Positions 8,073-17,190 of a stretch of DNA of 64,000 nt are shown one piece after another. The number at the start of each line of letters is the position of its first letter. The first letter of the stretch is position 1. Location: contig JAGCYV010000001.1 of the NCBI GenBank assembly GCA_017960605.1, positions 1-64,000 of the forward strand. Reading direction: 5' to 3'. The position numbers and the translations under genes are program-made. The notes below the pieces were generated by a model. The model made no database searches, was not told the origin of the DNA, and saw only the letters and a program-made list of their open reading frames with translations. The DNA is from Bacteroidales bacterium. GTDB lineage: Bacteria > Bacteroidota > Bacteroidia > Bacteroidales > P3.

Positions 8073-9733
8073 CGTATGCTGGGTTTAGGTACTCTGATAG
8101 GAAACCACGAACGGACGGGTTGGTCGAGCCCTAAGCCGTTCATGTAGTTGTAGGTGGCCAGTCGCAGGGCGGCGCCGACAGCCTCGATGTCGTAGTCGAA
8201 GCCGGGTTCCCAATCCACTTCGTTGTTGCAGAAGGGGTTCGGCTCCATCGCGGTGCGGCGGACGCCATATTGTTCGGGGTGGAGGCCGGAGGGCGAGTGG
8301 CAGGTCATCGCATAGCGGTGCCAGAAGGCGCTCTGCACGATGCCCTCGTCAAACATGCGTCGCACCATCTCCAACGCATCGACGGTCTCCTGCAGGGTTT
8401 CTGTCGGGAAGCCATACATGAGGTAGGTGTGAACCATGATGCCGGCAGCATGCAGATGGCGGCAGGCATCGACCGTCTGACTGACGGTCACCCCCTTGTC
8501 TATCAGTTTCAGCAGGCGGTCGCTGGCTACTTCCAAGCCGCCGCTGACGGCCACCATGCCGGCTTCTGCCAGCAGGTCGCAGAGTTCGGCGGTATAGGTT
8601 TTCTCGAAGCGTATGTTGCCCCAGAAACTTACTGCCATCCGGCGACGGAGTATTTCTTTGGACACCTCTTCCAGCAGTTTAGGAGGCAACGCCTCATCCA
8701 CGAAATGGAACCCTGTGCGGCCCGTCTGCTCCACGACGCGTTTCATGTAATCCACCACTGTCGTTGCCTTGGGGGCGTGATAGCTGCCGATATAGGGCAG
8801 TGAGGTGTCGCAGAAAGCGCATCGGTGCCAGTAGCATCCGCGTGCCATCACCATCTTGTTCCACCGCCCTTGACTCCACAGGCGATGCATCGGATTGGTC
8901 ATCTCGGTGAGGGAGAGGTATTTGCTTAACGGCAGGTCGCTGAAGTCGGGACAGCAGTCGAGGGCCTCTTCGTGGCCGTCGATGAGCACTTCGTGGCAGA
9001 ATTCATAGATACGCGGATCGTTCAGTTGCCGCCATTCGGTGTTGGGGAATCCTCCTCCTATCTCGATGACGGCCTTCGTGTGGGTTTTCAGCCATTGGCC
9101 GCATCGCAGTGCCCCGTATAGGCACCCCGGGAATGGCACGGTAATGCAGACCTTGTCAATTGAAAATTGAAAGTTGAAAGTTGAAATCTTCTCTTCCAGA
9201 ATGTCGAGCATCAGGCGGTCGATAATGGAGGGTTCCTGCTGCAATTCTTGGTAGAGGGGATCGAAAGTGGGGGCGTCGTTGCTCAGGTATTCGGCATAGC
9301 GCACCAGGTCGAAGTGGGCGTCGATATTTTCCCTGATATAGTCGGCGATGTCTTCGATAAAGAGGGTGGCCAGATGCATCGCTTTGTCAGTGGTACCGCT
9401 CACGCCGAACGACCACTCGAGATTGTCCTCGTCCAATTGGGCGAAGCGTTTCCCCTCAGGCAGCAGCGTCCGGTTGGCGATACGCGGGCCGAGGGTGTCG
9501 TCCTGTCCGCGCAGGAAGCGTTTCACGGGTTCTATCAGCCGCGCCTGCTCCGTCAGACCGATGCTTTCAAGAAATTCACTCGAGAGTACGCGGTCCGCCA
9601 CCTCGATGCCGAGATCCACCTGCCGCACCTCATCAGAGCGGTTTTGTGCGGTGAAATACCCCTTGAGATAGGCCGTCGCAGGATAAGGGGTGTTCAGCTG
9701 CGTGAGCGGAGGGGTGATCAGCAGGATGCGCAC
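8069..9733 (-). CDS. B12-binding-domain radical SAM protein, function unknown
   Basis: 554 aa. The N-terminus (RILLITPPLTQLNTPYPATAYL) resembles the cobalamin-binding Rossmann domain of this class. The radical SAM domain follows, with the cluster motif in RGCYWHRCAFCDTS. The spacing is CX4CX2C rather than the common CX3CX2C. Later motifs VSGGLEVASDRLL and VHTYLMYGFPTET fit the radical SAM barrel. Translation starts at GTG (9731-9733), preceded by a good GGAGG at about 9 bases, and the gene lies 15 bases from the upstream gene. Residues near 195 (KISTFNFQFSIDK) are encoded by a GTTGAAA repeat word. Substrate unknown. Confidence 0.8.
   Translation of the reverse strand: MRILLITPPLTQLNTPYPATAYLKGYFTAQNRSDEVRQVDLGIEVADRVLSSEFLESIGLTEQARLIEPVKRFLRGQDDTLGPRIANRTLLPEGKRFAQLDEDNLEWSFGVSGTTDKAMHLATLFIEDIADYIRENIDAHFDLVRYAEYLSNDAPTFDPLYQELQQEPSIIDRLMLDILEEKISTFNFQFSIDKVCITVPFPGCLYGALRCGQWLKTHTKAVIEIGGGFPNTEWRQLNDPRIYEFCHEVLIDGHEEALDCCPDFSDLPLSKYLSLTEMTNPMHRLWSQGRWNKMVMARGCYWHRCAFCDTSLPYIGSYHAPKATTVVDYMKRVVEQTGRTGFHFVDEALPPKLLEEVSKEILRRRMAVSFWGNIRFEKTYTAELCDLLAEAGMVAVSGGLEVASDRLLKLIDKGVTVSQTVDACRHLHAAGIMVHTYLMYGFPTETLQETVDALEMVRRMFDEGIVQSAFWHRYAMTCHSPSGLHPEQYGVRRTAMEPNPFCNNEVDWEPGFDYDIEAVGAALRLATYNYMNGLGLDQPVRSWFPIRVPKPSIR
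9157..9187 (-). repeat. AATTGAAA/GTTGAAA simple-repeat word inside the radical SAM gene
   Basis: Four copies of a 7- to 8-base word (AATTGAAA, GTTGAAA) lie in frame and encode STFNFQFSID between the N-terminal domain and the radical SAM domain. The same word family occurs in rimO (48319-48402) and the thioredoxin-like gene (50333-50367). Confidence 0.7.
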
Positions 9734-9748
9734 AGCGTCGAACCTCCG

Positions 9749-10570
9749 TTATTTAAAGTATTCTTTCGTTTTGGGGTCGAAGAACCAACGATAGATAGTT
9801 GTGTATGCAAATCTCACCGCCTCGATGCCCGTGCTGAGATAGATGGGCCACTCCTCGTTGCGGTAGGCGGTGCGCTGTTTCTTCTTGGTGGGTGTCACAT
9901 AGATGATGTCGTTCTGTTGCAGGAAGTAATAGGGCGAGCCCAGCACTCTGCGCGAGGTCAGATCCACCGTGTCGATGGTCTCTATGTTGTCGGTGGTACG
10001 CACTACCACCACCTTCTCGGGCCGTCCGTCCATCGTGATGTCGCCGCACTGTGCAATGGCCTCCAAGATAGTCATGCGGTTGCCGTCGGCATGCAGTTGC
10101 TGCGGTTGAGCTACCTCGCCGATGACCGTCACCCTGAAGTTCATCAGGCTGATGCTCACTATCGGGTCGGTCACGTAGTGCCCTTCTTTGAGCCGTTTTT
10201 CCAGTTCCTTTCCCAGTTGGTCGATGGTCATTCCGGCCACCTGCACCGTCCCAATCAGCGGGAATAGCAACTCTCCGTTCGCCGAGACGATATGCCCTTT
10301 GGGCTTGAATGCCTTTACTTTCGAGCGGTCGGCCGTATAGGAGTTGTAATCCGTGTGGTTGGTCTCTTCGTTGAACGGGGTCACCGATTCCGGCGTCTGA
10401 CTATATACATATATATACAACTGGTCGCCGGGGAAAATCCGCGTTCCGTAGGTCTCGCCGACGGGCATCTGCTCGTTGCGGGGCGCGTCCTTCAGGTAGG
10501 CGGTCTTCTGCTCTGTGGCGCATGACAGCAGCAACAGCAGCATCGGCAGGATAAAGGCTATCTTTTTCAT
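9749..10570 (-). CDS. Polysaccharide export lipoprotein, Wza/SLBB family
   Basis: 273 aa. A lipoprotein signal (MKKIAFILPMLLLLLSCATE, lipobox LLSC) is followed by the Poly_export domain (FPGDQLYIYVYSQTPESV, then GELLFPLIGTVQVAGMT) and an SLBB-like region (FRVTVIGEVAQPQQ). The family forms the outer-membrane channel for capsule or exopolysaccharide. No other polysaccharide genes are adjacent. It sits 5 bases after the acyl-CoA ligase stop. A Wzz-like protein and O-antigen ligase occur at the far end of the window. The reading frame is open upstream of the ATG at 10570, but that part overlaps the ligase gene and is not used. Confidence 0.88.
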   Translation of the reverse strand: MKKIAFILPMLLLLLSCATEQKTAYLKDAPRNEQMPVGETYGTRIFPGDQLYIYVYSQTPESVTPFNEETNHTDYNSYTADRSKVKAFKPKGHIVSANGELLFPLIGTVQVAGMTIDQLGKELEKRLKEGHYVTDPIVSISLMNFRVTVIGEVAQPQQLHADGNRMTILEAIAQCGDITMDGRPEKVVVVRTTDNIETIDTVDLTSRRVLGSPYYFLQQNDIIYVTPTKKKQRTAYRNEEWPIYLSTGIEAVRFAYTTIYRWFFDPKTKEYFK

Positions 10571-10575
10571 ATCGC

Positions 10576-12435
10576 TTAACTCTTCTTGACCCACGGCATG
10601 GTGGGCAGTTCTACGCTCTTGAAGGCCGAGAACAGGCTGGCCGACGACGACTTCTCCTTGCCGTAGATGTCGGCGATGAGGGTCTTGTATTTCTCTGCCA
10701 GCGGCCCGCGGCGCAGTTTCAGGGTGGGCGAGAGCATACCGTTGTTGGGTGTCCATTCGTCGGTCACCAGGCGGAACTGCTTGATTTGTTCGTGCGGGGC
10801 CAGGCTGCTGTTGTATTCGTCCAGCACCTTGCGCATTTTTTCGTGCACTTCGGGCAGCGTGATCAGTTCTACATTGTCGCGATAGTGCAGCTTGTGTTTC
10901 AGCGCCCAATAGTGCAGCGTGTTGAAGTTGGGGCTGATCAGTGCCGCCACCTGCTTCTCGTTTTCGCCGATCACCATCACTTGGTCGATGTATTCCGATC
11001 CTCTCAGCAGGTTCTCTATCAGCTGCGGTGCCACATATTTGCCGGCCGATAGTTTGAAGATGTCTTTCTTGCGGTCGGTGATTTTCAGGTAGTGGCCGCC
11101 CACCAGCTCTCCGATGTCGCCCGTGTGGAACCAACCCTCGCGGTCGATCACCTGAGCTGTATATTGGGGGTCTTTGTAGTAGCCCAGCATCACATGCGGT
11201 CCGCGGGTCAGGATCTCGCCGTCGTCGCCGAAGCGCATCTCCACGCCGCTCAGCACGGGGCCCACGGTGCCGATACGCACCATGTGGTGTGCTGGGTCGT
11301 TCACAGCAATCACAGGACTGGTCTCACTCAGCCCGTAGCCTTCATAGATGTTGATGCCGGCGGCTGCAAACAGGCGCACCATCTTCGGCTGTATCGAACT
11401 GCCGCCCGTGATGACCGTCAGCCGCTTGCCGCCGAATTTCTCACGCCAGTGGCGATAGACGGCACGCTCCAGGAACCACTGCGCCATCTGGTAGAAGATG
11501 TTGGCTTTGGTCAGCAGCGTGTAGTCGTAGCGTTTGCCGTGACTGAAGGCCCAGTCGTATATCCATTTCTTCAACCCGTGGAAGTCCTTCCCCGCAGCGT
11601 ACAGCTTGTCATACACCATCTCCAGCACCCTCGGCACGGCGCAGAAACCGTCGCCCTTGATTTCAAGCATGTTCTGCTGGATGGTGCCTAGGCTTTCGGC
11701 GTAGTAGATGCTCACGCCCTTCACCTGCCAGTGGTAGTTCAGGCTCCGTTCATAGATGTGGTTCAGCGGCAGGAAACTCAGCGCCCGGCAACTGCTGTCC
11801 ATGGGGTTCACCTGCGCGTGGGCCAGGAAGTTGCTGCACAGGTTCCTGTGGCTCAGCATCACGCCCTTGGGCAATCCTGTCGTACCGCTCGTGTAGATCA
11901 TCGTCACCCAGTCGTCGGGCCTGATCTCACGTTTCCGCGTCTCTATCTCCTCCATCCACTTGTCGCGGTTGGCGATGCCGGCCTTCAGGATTTCCAGCAT
12001 GCGGTGCTCGCCCTCGATGTTGGCCAAGGTATAGACCGTCGGCTTTTCTTCCATCTTGTCCAGCGCCGGACGCAGACGGCCTAGCAACATCTTTGTGCTC
12101 ACAAACACCGCCGTCGCCTCGCTGTGACGCAGGATGTGCTCGTAGTTCTCCGCGCTCAATGTGGGGTATATCGGCACATGGATAAGGCCGCTCATGGCCA
12201 GAGCCATATCGATGAAGTTCCACTCAGGGCAGTTGGCGCTCATCGTCACCACGCGGTCGCCTTTTTTGAGGCCCACCTCGCACAAGCCATAAGCCAGATA
12301 ATGAGCATATTTATAGTAGTCGTGCGACGAGTATTTCACCCATTCGCCGTTCACTTTGCCGGCCAGCATATCCTCTTTCGGGAAATTCTCCACCAGGTGG
12401 TCGAGAAGGTCGAAAATACGTGTGATTTCTGCCAT
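10576..12435 (-). CDS. Long-chain acyl-CoA ligase (AMP-forming), copy 2
   Basis: 619 aa from the ATG at 12435. An in-frame ATG 33 bases further upstream would place the promoter inside the coding region, so it is rejected. Motifs are YTSGTTGLPKG, LPLNHIYERS, GYGLSETSPV, GWFHTGDIGE and ITDRKKDIFKLSAGKYVAP. It is clearly paralogous to copy 1 at 2068-3852 but belongs to a different subgroup. First gene of an operon with the Wza-like, radical SAM and msrA genes; whether the linkage is functional is not clear. Confidence 0.92.
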   Translation of the reverse strand: MAEITRIFDLLDHLVENFPKEDMLAGKVNGEWVKYSSHDYYKYAHYLAYGLCEVGLKKGDRVVTMSANCPEWNFIDMALAMSGLIHVPIYPTLSAENYEHILRHSEATAVFVSTKMLLGRLRPALDKMEEKPTVYTLANIEGEHRMLEILKAGIANRDKWMEEIETRKREIRPDDWVTMIYTSGTTGLPKGVMLSHRNLCSNFLAHAQVNPMDSSCRALSFLPLNHIYERSLNYHWQVKGVSIYYAESLGTIQQNMLEIKGDGFCAVPRVLEMVYDKLYAAGKDFHGLKKWIYDWAFSHGKRYDYTLLTKANIFYQMAQWFLERAVYRHWREKFGGKRLTVITGGSSIQPKMVRLFAAAGINIYEGYGLSETSPVIAVNDPAHHMVRIGTVGPVLSGVEMRFGDDGEILTRGPHVMLGYYKDPQYTAQVIDREGWFHTGDIGELVGGHYLKITDRKKDIFKLSAGKYVAPQLIENLLRGSEYIDQVMVIGENEKQVAALISPNFNTLHYWALKHKLHYRDNVELITLPEVHEKMRKVLDEYNSSLAPHEQIKQFRLVTDEWTPNNGMLSPTLKLRRGPLAEKYKTLIADIYGKEKSSSASLFSAFKSVELPTMPWVKKS

Positions 12436-12457
12436 GTTTTCTTTTCGTTTTAAATTG

Positions 12458-12465
12458 CAAAAATA
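12458..12465 (-). promoter_or_regulatory. Promoter -7 element for acyl-CoA ligase copy 2 operon
   Basis: Minus strand reads ATG-TATTTTTG-CAA. TCGGGAAAA lies in the spacer in the same register as at holA, ftsE and the DRTGG gene, and TTG lies 19 bases upstream. Confidence 0.7.
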
Positions 12466-12606
12466 CATACTTTTCCCGACATGACAATAAAAAAGTTGTT
12501 TTTTAACATTCTTCTCCCGCTCGATGTCGTGCAGGATAAGACCTTACCCCACCAAAGGCCCGAATCGCTCTTTCACATCGTCCGGAGGGCTCGTGTAGGG
12601 GTACGG

Positions 12607-12656
12607 AGGATCTACCTAGGATCCATGGAAGATCCATGGAAGATCCATGGAGGATG
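12607..12656. repeat. 11-bp tandem repeat, unit GATCCATGGAA
   Basis: Three near-perfect copies of GATCCATGGAA, flanked by more degenerate GGATCTACCTA and GGATGACCT copies. Each unit contains the palindrome TCCATGGA. Period is 11 bp, the same as the unrelated arrays at 17191, 40158 and 40262. Confidence 0.8.
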
Positions 12657-12725
12657 ACCTGCCAAACCACTGGTTTATTTGTGCTTACAAGTGATGTTTT
12701 TGCGCAAGCCTATCAATATCAGCCA

Positions 12726-12788
12726 CATCCTGCATCTCTAAGCAGGATGTATAAAGCAAGCCCATGGCGGCAGATGCCGCCATGGGCT
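12726..12788 (-). terminator. Tandem hairpins, intrinsic terminator of the T9SS cargo gene
   Basis: In minus-strand order, a 13-bp stem (AGCCCATGGCGGC with its exact complement, 12759-12788, 4-base loop) is followed by TTGCTTTATA. A second 8-bp stem CATCCTGC/GCAGGATG lies at 12726-12749. Confidence 0.65.
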
Positions 12789-12829
12789 CACCGATTTCCG
12801 GCACAGAACATGGAAACGGTTCCTGCCTG

Positions 12830-13906
12830 CTACCGCCGCACGATCAGCTTCTTGCCGATGGTGCCGGCGGGGGTGTGGAGGCGGAGGATGTAGGTGCCGG
12901 CAGGCCAGCGGCTCACGTCGAGTGTGGCCGTGAGGCCGGTGTGCGGGGCGTCATAGACGCGGTCGCCCGCGCTGTTGAAGGCCTCGATGCGGGTCAGCCC
13001 GAAGCTGGAGATCACCTTTGCCGTCTCGGTGGCAGGGTTAGGTTGCACGGAAGTGTAGCGCTTCAGCAGCTCCACCGACTGGATGCCCAGCGTATCCACA
13101 TGCGTCGTGTCGCCGCCAGTGTCGGTGGTGTCGGGATTCGGCGTGAGTATCGGGAAGATGAATAGATAACCAATTGCGTTATTTTTCACATAGCACCATT
13201 CATAATACTCCGGGTCTTGGCAATGAACGCTTCCCATCGACATGTCCTGATGGAGTACGTAACTGCTTGCTTTCTGATCAAGATTATTCAACCCAAAAAG
13301 TATGATTTCAAAGTTCTCTTTCCTGTTGCCAGGAGCGGGTTTCCCTGTACGGACAGTACGTCCCACATAGAACGAGTCGGCCACAGTGACAGGAGTGGAG
13401 AAATAGCGTTCATACATGGGGAAAACAGGCAGGGGATTCAGGTAGGAAATAGGTGTGATATTCGGTTTGATGTAATAGGAGACGGGTGTGACTGTGATGT
13501 GTACCTTCAGGTCCTCACCCACCCTGCGGGGGGTATCGGGGTCGGCTTCGTACAGGCGTAAATAGTCATAGACGTTTGTGTAGGTAGTGTCTATATAGTC
13601 AGCCCACCATGCCTGCACAGCGTGGTCGTCGCTATAAAAGTAGTCGGGATATAAAAGTGGCGGGGTTGAAAGGCTGGCGGCGATGCCATACACAGTCAGG
13701 CTATCTTTCGTCGTTTGCAGGAAATAAGCAATCTCGTCGCCACAACCGACTCCGGCCCAATTCATGGGTCCCGCCACATCCATTTTGACCCAAGGAGCAT
13801 CTGTGAGGTAATTGCTCGGAGGCAGGTAATCGTTTATTGTGTCTTGAGCGATGGCACTGCTAAACGTGGTCACAAGGACCAGTGCGTAAAGGATTCTCTT
13901 TTTCAT
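12830..13906 (-). CDS. Secreted protein with type A T9SS C-terminal sorting domain
   Basis: 358 aa. A signal peptide (MKKRILYALVLVTTFSSAIA) leads a middle part of unknown fold, with a Thr/Asp-rich linker near residue 265. The last ~75 residues form a classic type A sorting domain: VQPNPATETAKV, IEAFNSAGDRVYDAP, WPAGTYILRLHTPAG and a basic KKLIVRR end. Such domains direct transport across the outer membrane by the type IX secretion system. The middle region has no recognised catalytic motif. It lies 4 bases downstream of another secreted-protein gene and is probably co-transcribed. Confidence 0.88.
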   Translation of the reverse strand: MKKRILYALVLVTTFSSAIAQDTINDYLPPSNYLTDAPWVKMDVAGPMNWAGVGCGDEIAYFLQTTKDSLTVYGIAASLSTPPLLYPDYFYSDDHAVQAWWADYIDTTYTNVYDYLRLYEADPDTPRRVGEDLKVHITVTPVSYYIKPNITPISYLNPLPVFPMYERYFSTPVTVADSFYVGRTVRTGKPAPGNRKENFEIILFGLNNLDQKASSYVLHQDMSMGSVHCQDPEYYEWCYVKNNAIGYLFIFPILTPNPDTTDTGGDTTHVDTLGIQSVELLKRYTSVQPNPATETAKVISSFGLTRIEAFNSAGDRVYDAPHTGLTATLDVSRWPAGTYILRLHTPAGTIGKKLIVRR

Positions 13907-13910
13907 AATT

Positions 13911-15245
13911 TTATTGTTTATTTGAATGGCAAAGAGTTTCTATTGGGTGATCTTTTTTGTCAATATCTAATATTAAAGGAAGAAGAAGAATGTGGGAGCG
14001 AGATAGAACTTTGGAGATTGGTGAGATATAGTTGGTTCTATGGGAAACAGATATGTCTTCAGAAGCAAAACAGGAGCCCCAAACATCGTACTTGTATTTG
14101 AGCAGATATGACCCCCATGTATCGGTTGCGGAATTGCCCACGGCAATGAAATGTTTTGATTGAGAAGCTTTTCTGTCTAATGAATTAATAATGATATTGT
14201 CGTAGGAATGCCCGTGTGAGGTTCCCGGAGACTGGGAAAGTGTTTGGTCGAGGTGATAAATCACGTTGTGTTGTGAACTATTATCCCCTGTATAAATCAA
14301 ACAATCTAAAATACGATTGACGGGGTCGTAGCATATGTCTTTGAGTTTTGGATAAATGAAATTGTCCAAATCCCATCCGACGGAGTGGAGTAGCTGATCG
14401 ATGCTATAGGCCTTGACATAAAAGAAATGGGACGGTGGAGTTGAGTAGGATGGGAAATGTAAAACCATAGGATCTTTTGTCGCTGTAACAAAGACATTGC
14501 CTTCACATTTTTCTATCAGCAGTGGTTCTGTGGCATTTTCGTTTATATTTATGTAATTGCATGTGTTGAACTGTATCGGACTTCCGCTGGAGGTGGGTTT
14601 CTTTACATACCATATGCGAGATGATCTGAAAATATTCCCCCGATACGTTGAGGTAGCCACCACAAAACTGTCGGTGATGGCCACATCGCTGAACCGACAG
14701 TCATTAACTGTGTCGATGAATGCGTAGTTAATGTCCCAGGAAGTAGTCTCTATAATGGCATCTACCAGTACTCCATTCCCGGCGATGGCATCGCCAATTG
14801 CTACCACGTGCATCTTGTTGGCAAACCAACCGATATCCATTTTCTTTAAACTATAAAGCCACGGAAGGCTCACATACTCCACCGTTGAATTTGGGAAACC
14901 ACTCAGGGAAAAGTGACCCAGCATAGCATAGGTTCCGTTGCCGTTATTGATACGTCCACAGAAATAGACATCGCTACCATTATACACTTCGAAGTCAAGG
15001 ACGGAGTCTGCCATGATGGTCATTTCGGAATGAGAAGAAGCTCCATTGGTGACCAGCGTAAAAGAACAGTCTCCGGAGGCCTTTCCTCCGCAGACGAGAA
15101 AACGAGTGGCATCAACATCGCGGATAATTGTATTGCTTCCTGCGATGGAGGAAATGTTACGTATATATTCTTCTCCATTAATGGGACCGATGCAGCAGAG
15201 CAGTGCTATACAGAAGAAAAAAAAGGCTTTATGTTTTTTCATCAT
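13911..15245 (-). CDS. Secreted protein of unknown function
   Basis: 444 aa with a signal peptide (MMKKHKAFFFFCIALLCCIGPINGEE). The rest is beta-rich, with repeated short segments (FLVCGGKASGDCSFTLV, DVYFCGRINNGNGTYAML) suggesting a propeller-like fold. Base composition is clearly more AT-rich than flanking operons. Unlike its downstream partner it shows no T9SS sorting domain; its end (HILLLPLILDIDKKDHPIE) looks unrelated, so a 3' truncation or frameshift is possible. Starts at 15245 or 15242 are equivalent. I do not recognise the family. Confidence 0.65.
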   Translation of the reverse strand: MMKKHKAFFFFCIALLCCIGPINGEEYIRNISSIAGSNTIIRDVDATRFLVCGGKASGDCSFTLVTNGASSHSEMTIMADSVLDFEVYNGSDVYFCGRINNGNGTYAMLGHFSLSGFPNSTVEYVSLPWLYSLKKMDIGWFANKMHVVAIGDAIAGNGVLVDAIIETTSWDINYAFIDTVNDCRFSDVAITDSFVVATSTYRGNIFRSSRIWYVKKPTSSGSPIQFNTCNYININENATEPLLIEKCEGNVFVTATKDPMVLHFPSYSTPPSHFFYVKAYSIDQLLHSVGWDLDNFIYPKLKDICYDPVNRILDCLIYTGDNSSQHNVIYHLDQTLSQSPGTSHGHSYDNIIINSLDRKASQSKHFIAVGNSATDTWGSYLLKYKYDVWGSCFASEDISVSHRTNYISPISKVLSRSHILLLPLILDIDKKDHPIETLCHSNKQ

Positions 15246-15351
15246 TGATTACTTTTAAAATTATTAATCTTAAGTTGTTTATCATACCTGGTTTGGTAAA
15301 ACCTTTTTTTGCAAATTTCGTAATAAAAAATGAATTAAACAAATTTTTCTG

Positions 15352-15762
15352 TTATTTGATGGCGATACAGACGAATTCTTCTTTATCTTCGTCAAAAGTG
15401 ATGGTTACAGTATAACCATCGTTCCTCATTTTATCTGCCCAAGTAAGAGCGTTTGTCTCATCAGGGGTTCTATAGACGACGGTCTCTTTGGTTAGGGATG
15501 CCGAGGATGTGTCGTTGCCGAACAAGCATACCACATGTCCCTCCCGTGCCAGCGCCATAAGGCTGTGCAAGAAAGCACGCTGCTCTTCCTCGGTCTGAAA
15601 TTGAGCTTGGTTGTGGACGCCATCTACCGAGTATTTGACCATATAACGGCAGGCGGTGTCGGTGGCCGTGACGGTTTCGGGGTTGATGTTCTCTTTCTGG
15701 CAGCCTGTGGCCAGGATTCCGAGCAATGCGAACATTGCCATAGTGATTACCTTTTTCTTCAT
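15352..15762 (-). CDS. Small lipoprotein, function unknown
   Basis: 136 aa. The lipoprotein signal ends in LATGCQKE. The mature part is about 117 aa and has no recognised domain. Its ATG overlaps the upstream stop as ATGA, and it is the last gene of the ECF-sigma operon. Confidence 0.72.
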   Translation of the reverse strand: MKKKVITMAMFALLGILATGCQKENINPETVTATDTACRYMVKYSVDGVHNQAQFQTEEEQRAFLHSLMALAREGHVVCLFGNDTSSASLTKETVVYRTPDETNALTWADKMRNDGYTVTITFDEDKEEFVCIAIK

Positions 15763-16265
15763 GTTATATTCTCTTTATGTTTGTATGTTTCCGGTATTGC
15801 ATCTTTGAGAAGTTTCTTCAGATAGGCTTTTTTCTGCTCGTCCGTATTTGTATGTAAAACCATGACTTCCTGAGTATAATAGGAAAAAGATATGCTATAC
15901 TCATTCAACAGGTTGATCATGTCCAACGGCATGTCTTGACCGTATTCCCGAGGTCCGTCTGGCTTGAAGAAATAGGTCTTGACCCACCTCAAATCCTCGG
16001 GCAATGGCTGGATGGCGAAGTCGGAGCAAAGGCGCTGCCAGGCGGCGGAGTCGGTGGCGCGGAAGAGGGTGACGGCCACGCTCACGCTGTCGTTGAGGCG
16101 GTAGTCGCGCAGGTAGGCGGCCTCGATGCCAGGCCGGCCCGCATAGCGCCGGTACAGCTCGCCGCAGCGGCCGGCCGGCAGCTCGTGGGGCACCATCTTG
16201 GCCGCGGCCGACAGCAGGGCGGCCAGCAGGCACAGCCCCAGCAGGTAAAACCGACGGGGTGTCAT
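15759..16265 (-). CDS. Small exported protein in the ECF-sigma operon (weakly DUF4252-like)
   Basis: 168 aa from the ATG at 16265, which overlaps the upstream stop as ATGA. A longer frame upstream is rejected for that reason. The N-terminus is a signal peptide or membrane anchor (RRFYLLGLCLLAALLSAAA). The pattern of a GIEAAYL strand followed by short alternating strands is reminiscent of DUF4252 proteins that follow sigma/anti-sigma pairs in Bacteroidota, but the match is weak by eye. Function unknown. Confidence 0.65.
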   Translation of the reverse strand: MTPRRFYLLGLCLLAALLSAAAKMVPHELPAGRCGELYRRYAGRPGIEAAYLRDYRLNDSVSVAVTLFRATDSAAWQRLCSDFAIQPLPEDLRWVKTYFFKPDGPREYGQDMPLDMINLLNEYSISFSYYTQEVMVLHTNTDEQKKAYLKKLLKDAIPETYKHKENIT

Positions 16266-16540
16266 AGGGCAAGGAATATTTGATCGACAGCCTCCACGGC
16301 GGCCTGGCGGCTCGCCCACCCGTCGATGGCGCCCCATGCACCGGTGGAAACCGACAGATGTGCCACCACCCCGGTGAGAACCACCAGCGCCGCCTCCATG
16401 ACGAGAATCAGGCAGCGTCGTCTCCTGTAGTTCCTGTCGAAGTCCTTCATCATCCGCCTCTCGAGACCGCGACGCAACTGCTCGTCGATTAGCCCATCCA
16501 CATAGTCGTCGGCTTTCGGTGTTTTTCTACTCTGTTCCAT
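16262..16540 (-). CDS. Short single-span membrane protein, putative anti-sigma partner
   Basis: 92 aa. A charged N-terminal cytoplasmic part (about residues 1-43, rich in Arg/Asp) precedes one transmembrane segment (LILVMEAALVVLTGVVAHLS) and a short outer tail. It overlaps the sigma-factor gene by 14 bases. Size, topology and position fit a small anti-sigma regulator, but no ASD/ZAS motif is visible, so the role is inferred from context. Confidence 0.65.
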   Translation of the reverse strand: MEQSRKTPKADDYVDGLIDEQLRRGLERRMMKDFDRNYRRRRCLILVMEAALVVLTGVVAHLSVSTGAWGAIDGWASRQAAVEAVDQIFLAL

Positions 16541-17045
16541 AAAGCTTGTTATATATGGTTTTCATTTTCTTTCTGATGCGGTACATACGCTGATGGATAG
16601 TGTTGGCGCTCACGCCGTGGGCCTGCGCCAGCTCGTCGGCATCGTACCCCTCCAGGCTCTCCTCCATCAGCCGCCGTTCCCGGGGGGCGAGGTAGGCCAG
16701 CATCTCTTTGACCAGTTCCGTGCGGTCGTCCTCCTCCTGGCCCGGTTCGGACACCTGTTCGATCGGCACCGTGCTACCTTCACGCCGCTGACGGTGCCGT
16801 TGCCGGAAACGGTCGATGGTTGTACTCGTTACCACCTGCCGTACCCATGCCGCCTCCTGCCACAGACTTGCGTCGGATTGCAGATTTTCCAATCCTTCCC
16901 ACAGGGCCACCATCACCTCCTGCACCAAGTCGCGCCCGTCCTCATAGCTGCGGGCTTCAAAGGTACAGATGGTGTTGATGCGACGCAGGTGGCGGTGCAG
17001 CAAGCGGTTGTAGCGTTCTTTTTTCTTCTGTTCGGGCAGGTCCAT
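16527..17045 (-). CDS. ECF-type RNA polymerase sigma factor
   Basis: 172 aa. Region 2 (DGRDLVQEVMVALWEGL, about residues 38-54) and region 4 with a helix-turn-helix (EGYDADELAQAHGVSANTIH, about residues 130-150) are joined by an acidic linker. It is the first gene of a four-gene operon in which every junction overlaps (14 bp, then two ATGA). This suggests tight stoichiometry between the sigma factor and the membrane partner. No TAnnTTTG element is seen upstream, consistent with autoregulation through its own promoter type. Confidence 0.9.
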   Translation of the reverse strand: MDLPEQKKKERYNRLLHRHLRRINTICTFEARSYEDGRDLVQEVMVALWEGLENLQSDASLWQEAAWVRQVVTSTTIDRFRQRHRQRREGSTVPIEQVSEPGQEEDDRTELVKEMLAYLAPRERRLMEESLEGYDADELAQAHGVSANTIHQRMYRIRKKMKTIYNKLYGTE

Positions 17046-17190
17046 ATTTCGGCCTTTGCTATAAATAAAAGACGCTATTTTTTCGGAAAACTTACAGCGG
17101 AAGTAAAATTTAACATTTTTTATGACATTTTCGACACCCTGTATCCACTAACCACTGAACACTAAACACTACCCATTTTCCAGGGTAATG

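Larger units (their letters stand above)
12469..12829. other. Intergenic region with 11-bp repeat and two hairpins
   Basis: No gene is seen. It contains the promoter edge of the acyl-CoA ligase operon, an 11-bp-period repeat (12607-12656) and two inverted repeats (12726-12749 and 12759-12788) downstream of the T9SS cargo gene. Confidence 0.7.

Noticed and set aside
10571..11134. N-terminal extension of the Wza-like gene (open frame to 11134)
   Set aside because: It would overlap the acyl-CoA ligase for 560 bases and bury the lipoprotein signal at 10570.
15285..15310. Plus-strand intrinsic terminator (GGTTT/AAACC plus seven Ts)
   Set aside because: No plus-strand gene precedes it; the stem is only 5 bp, so it is probably chance in AT-rich DNA.
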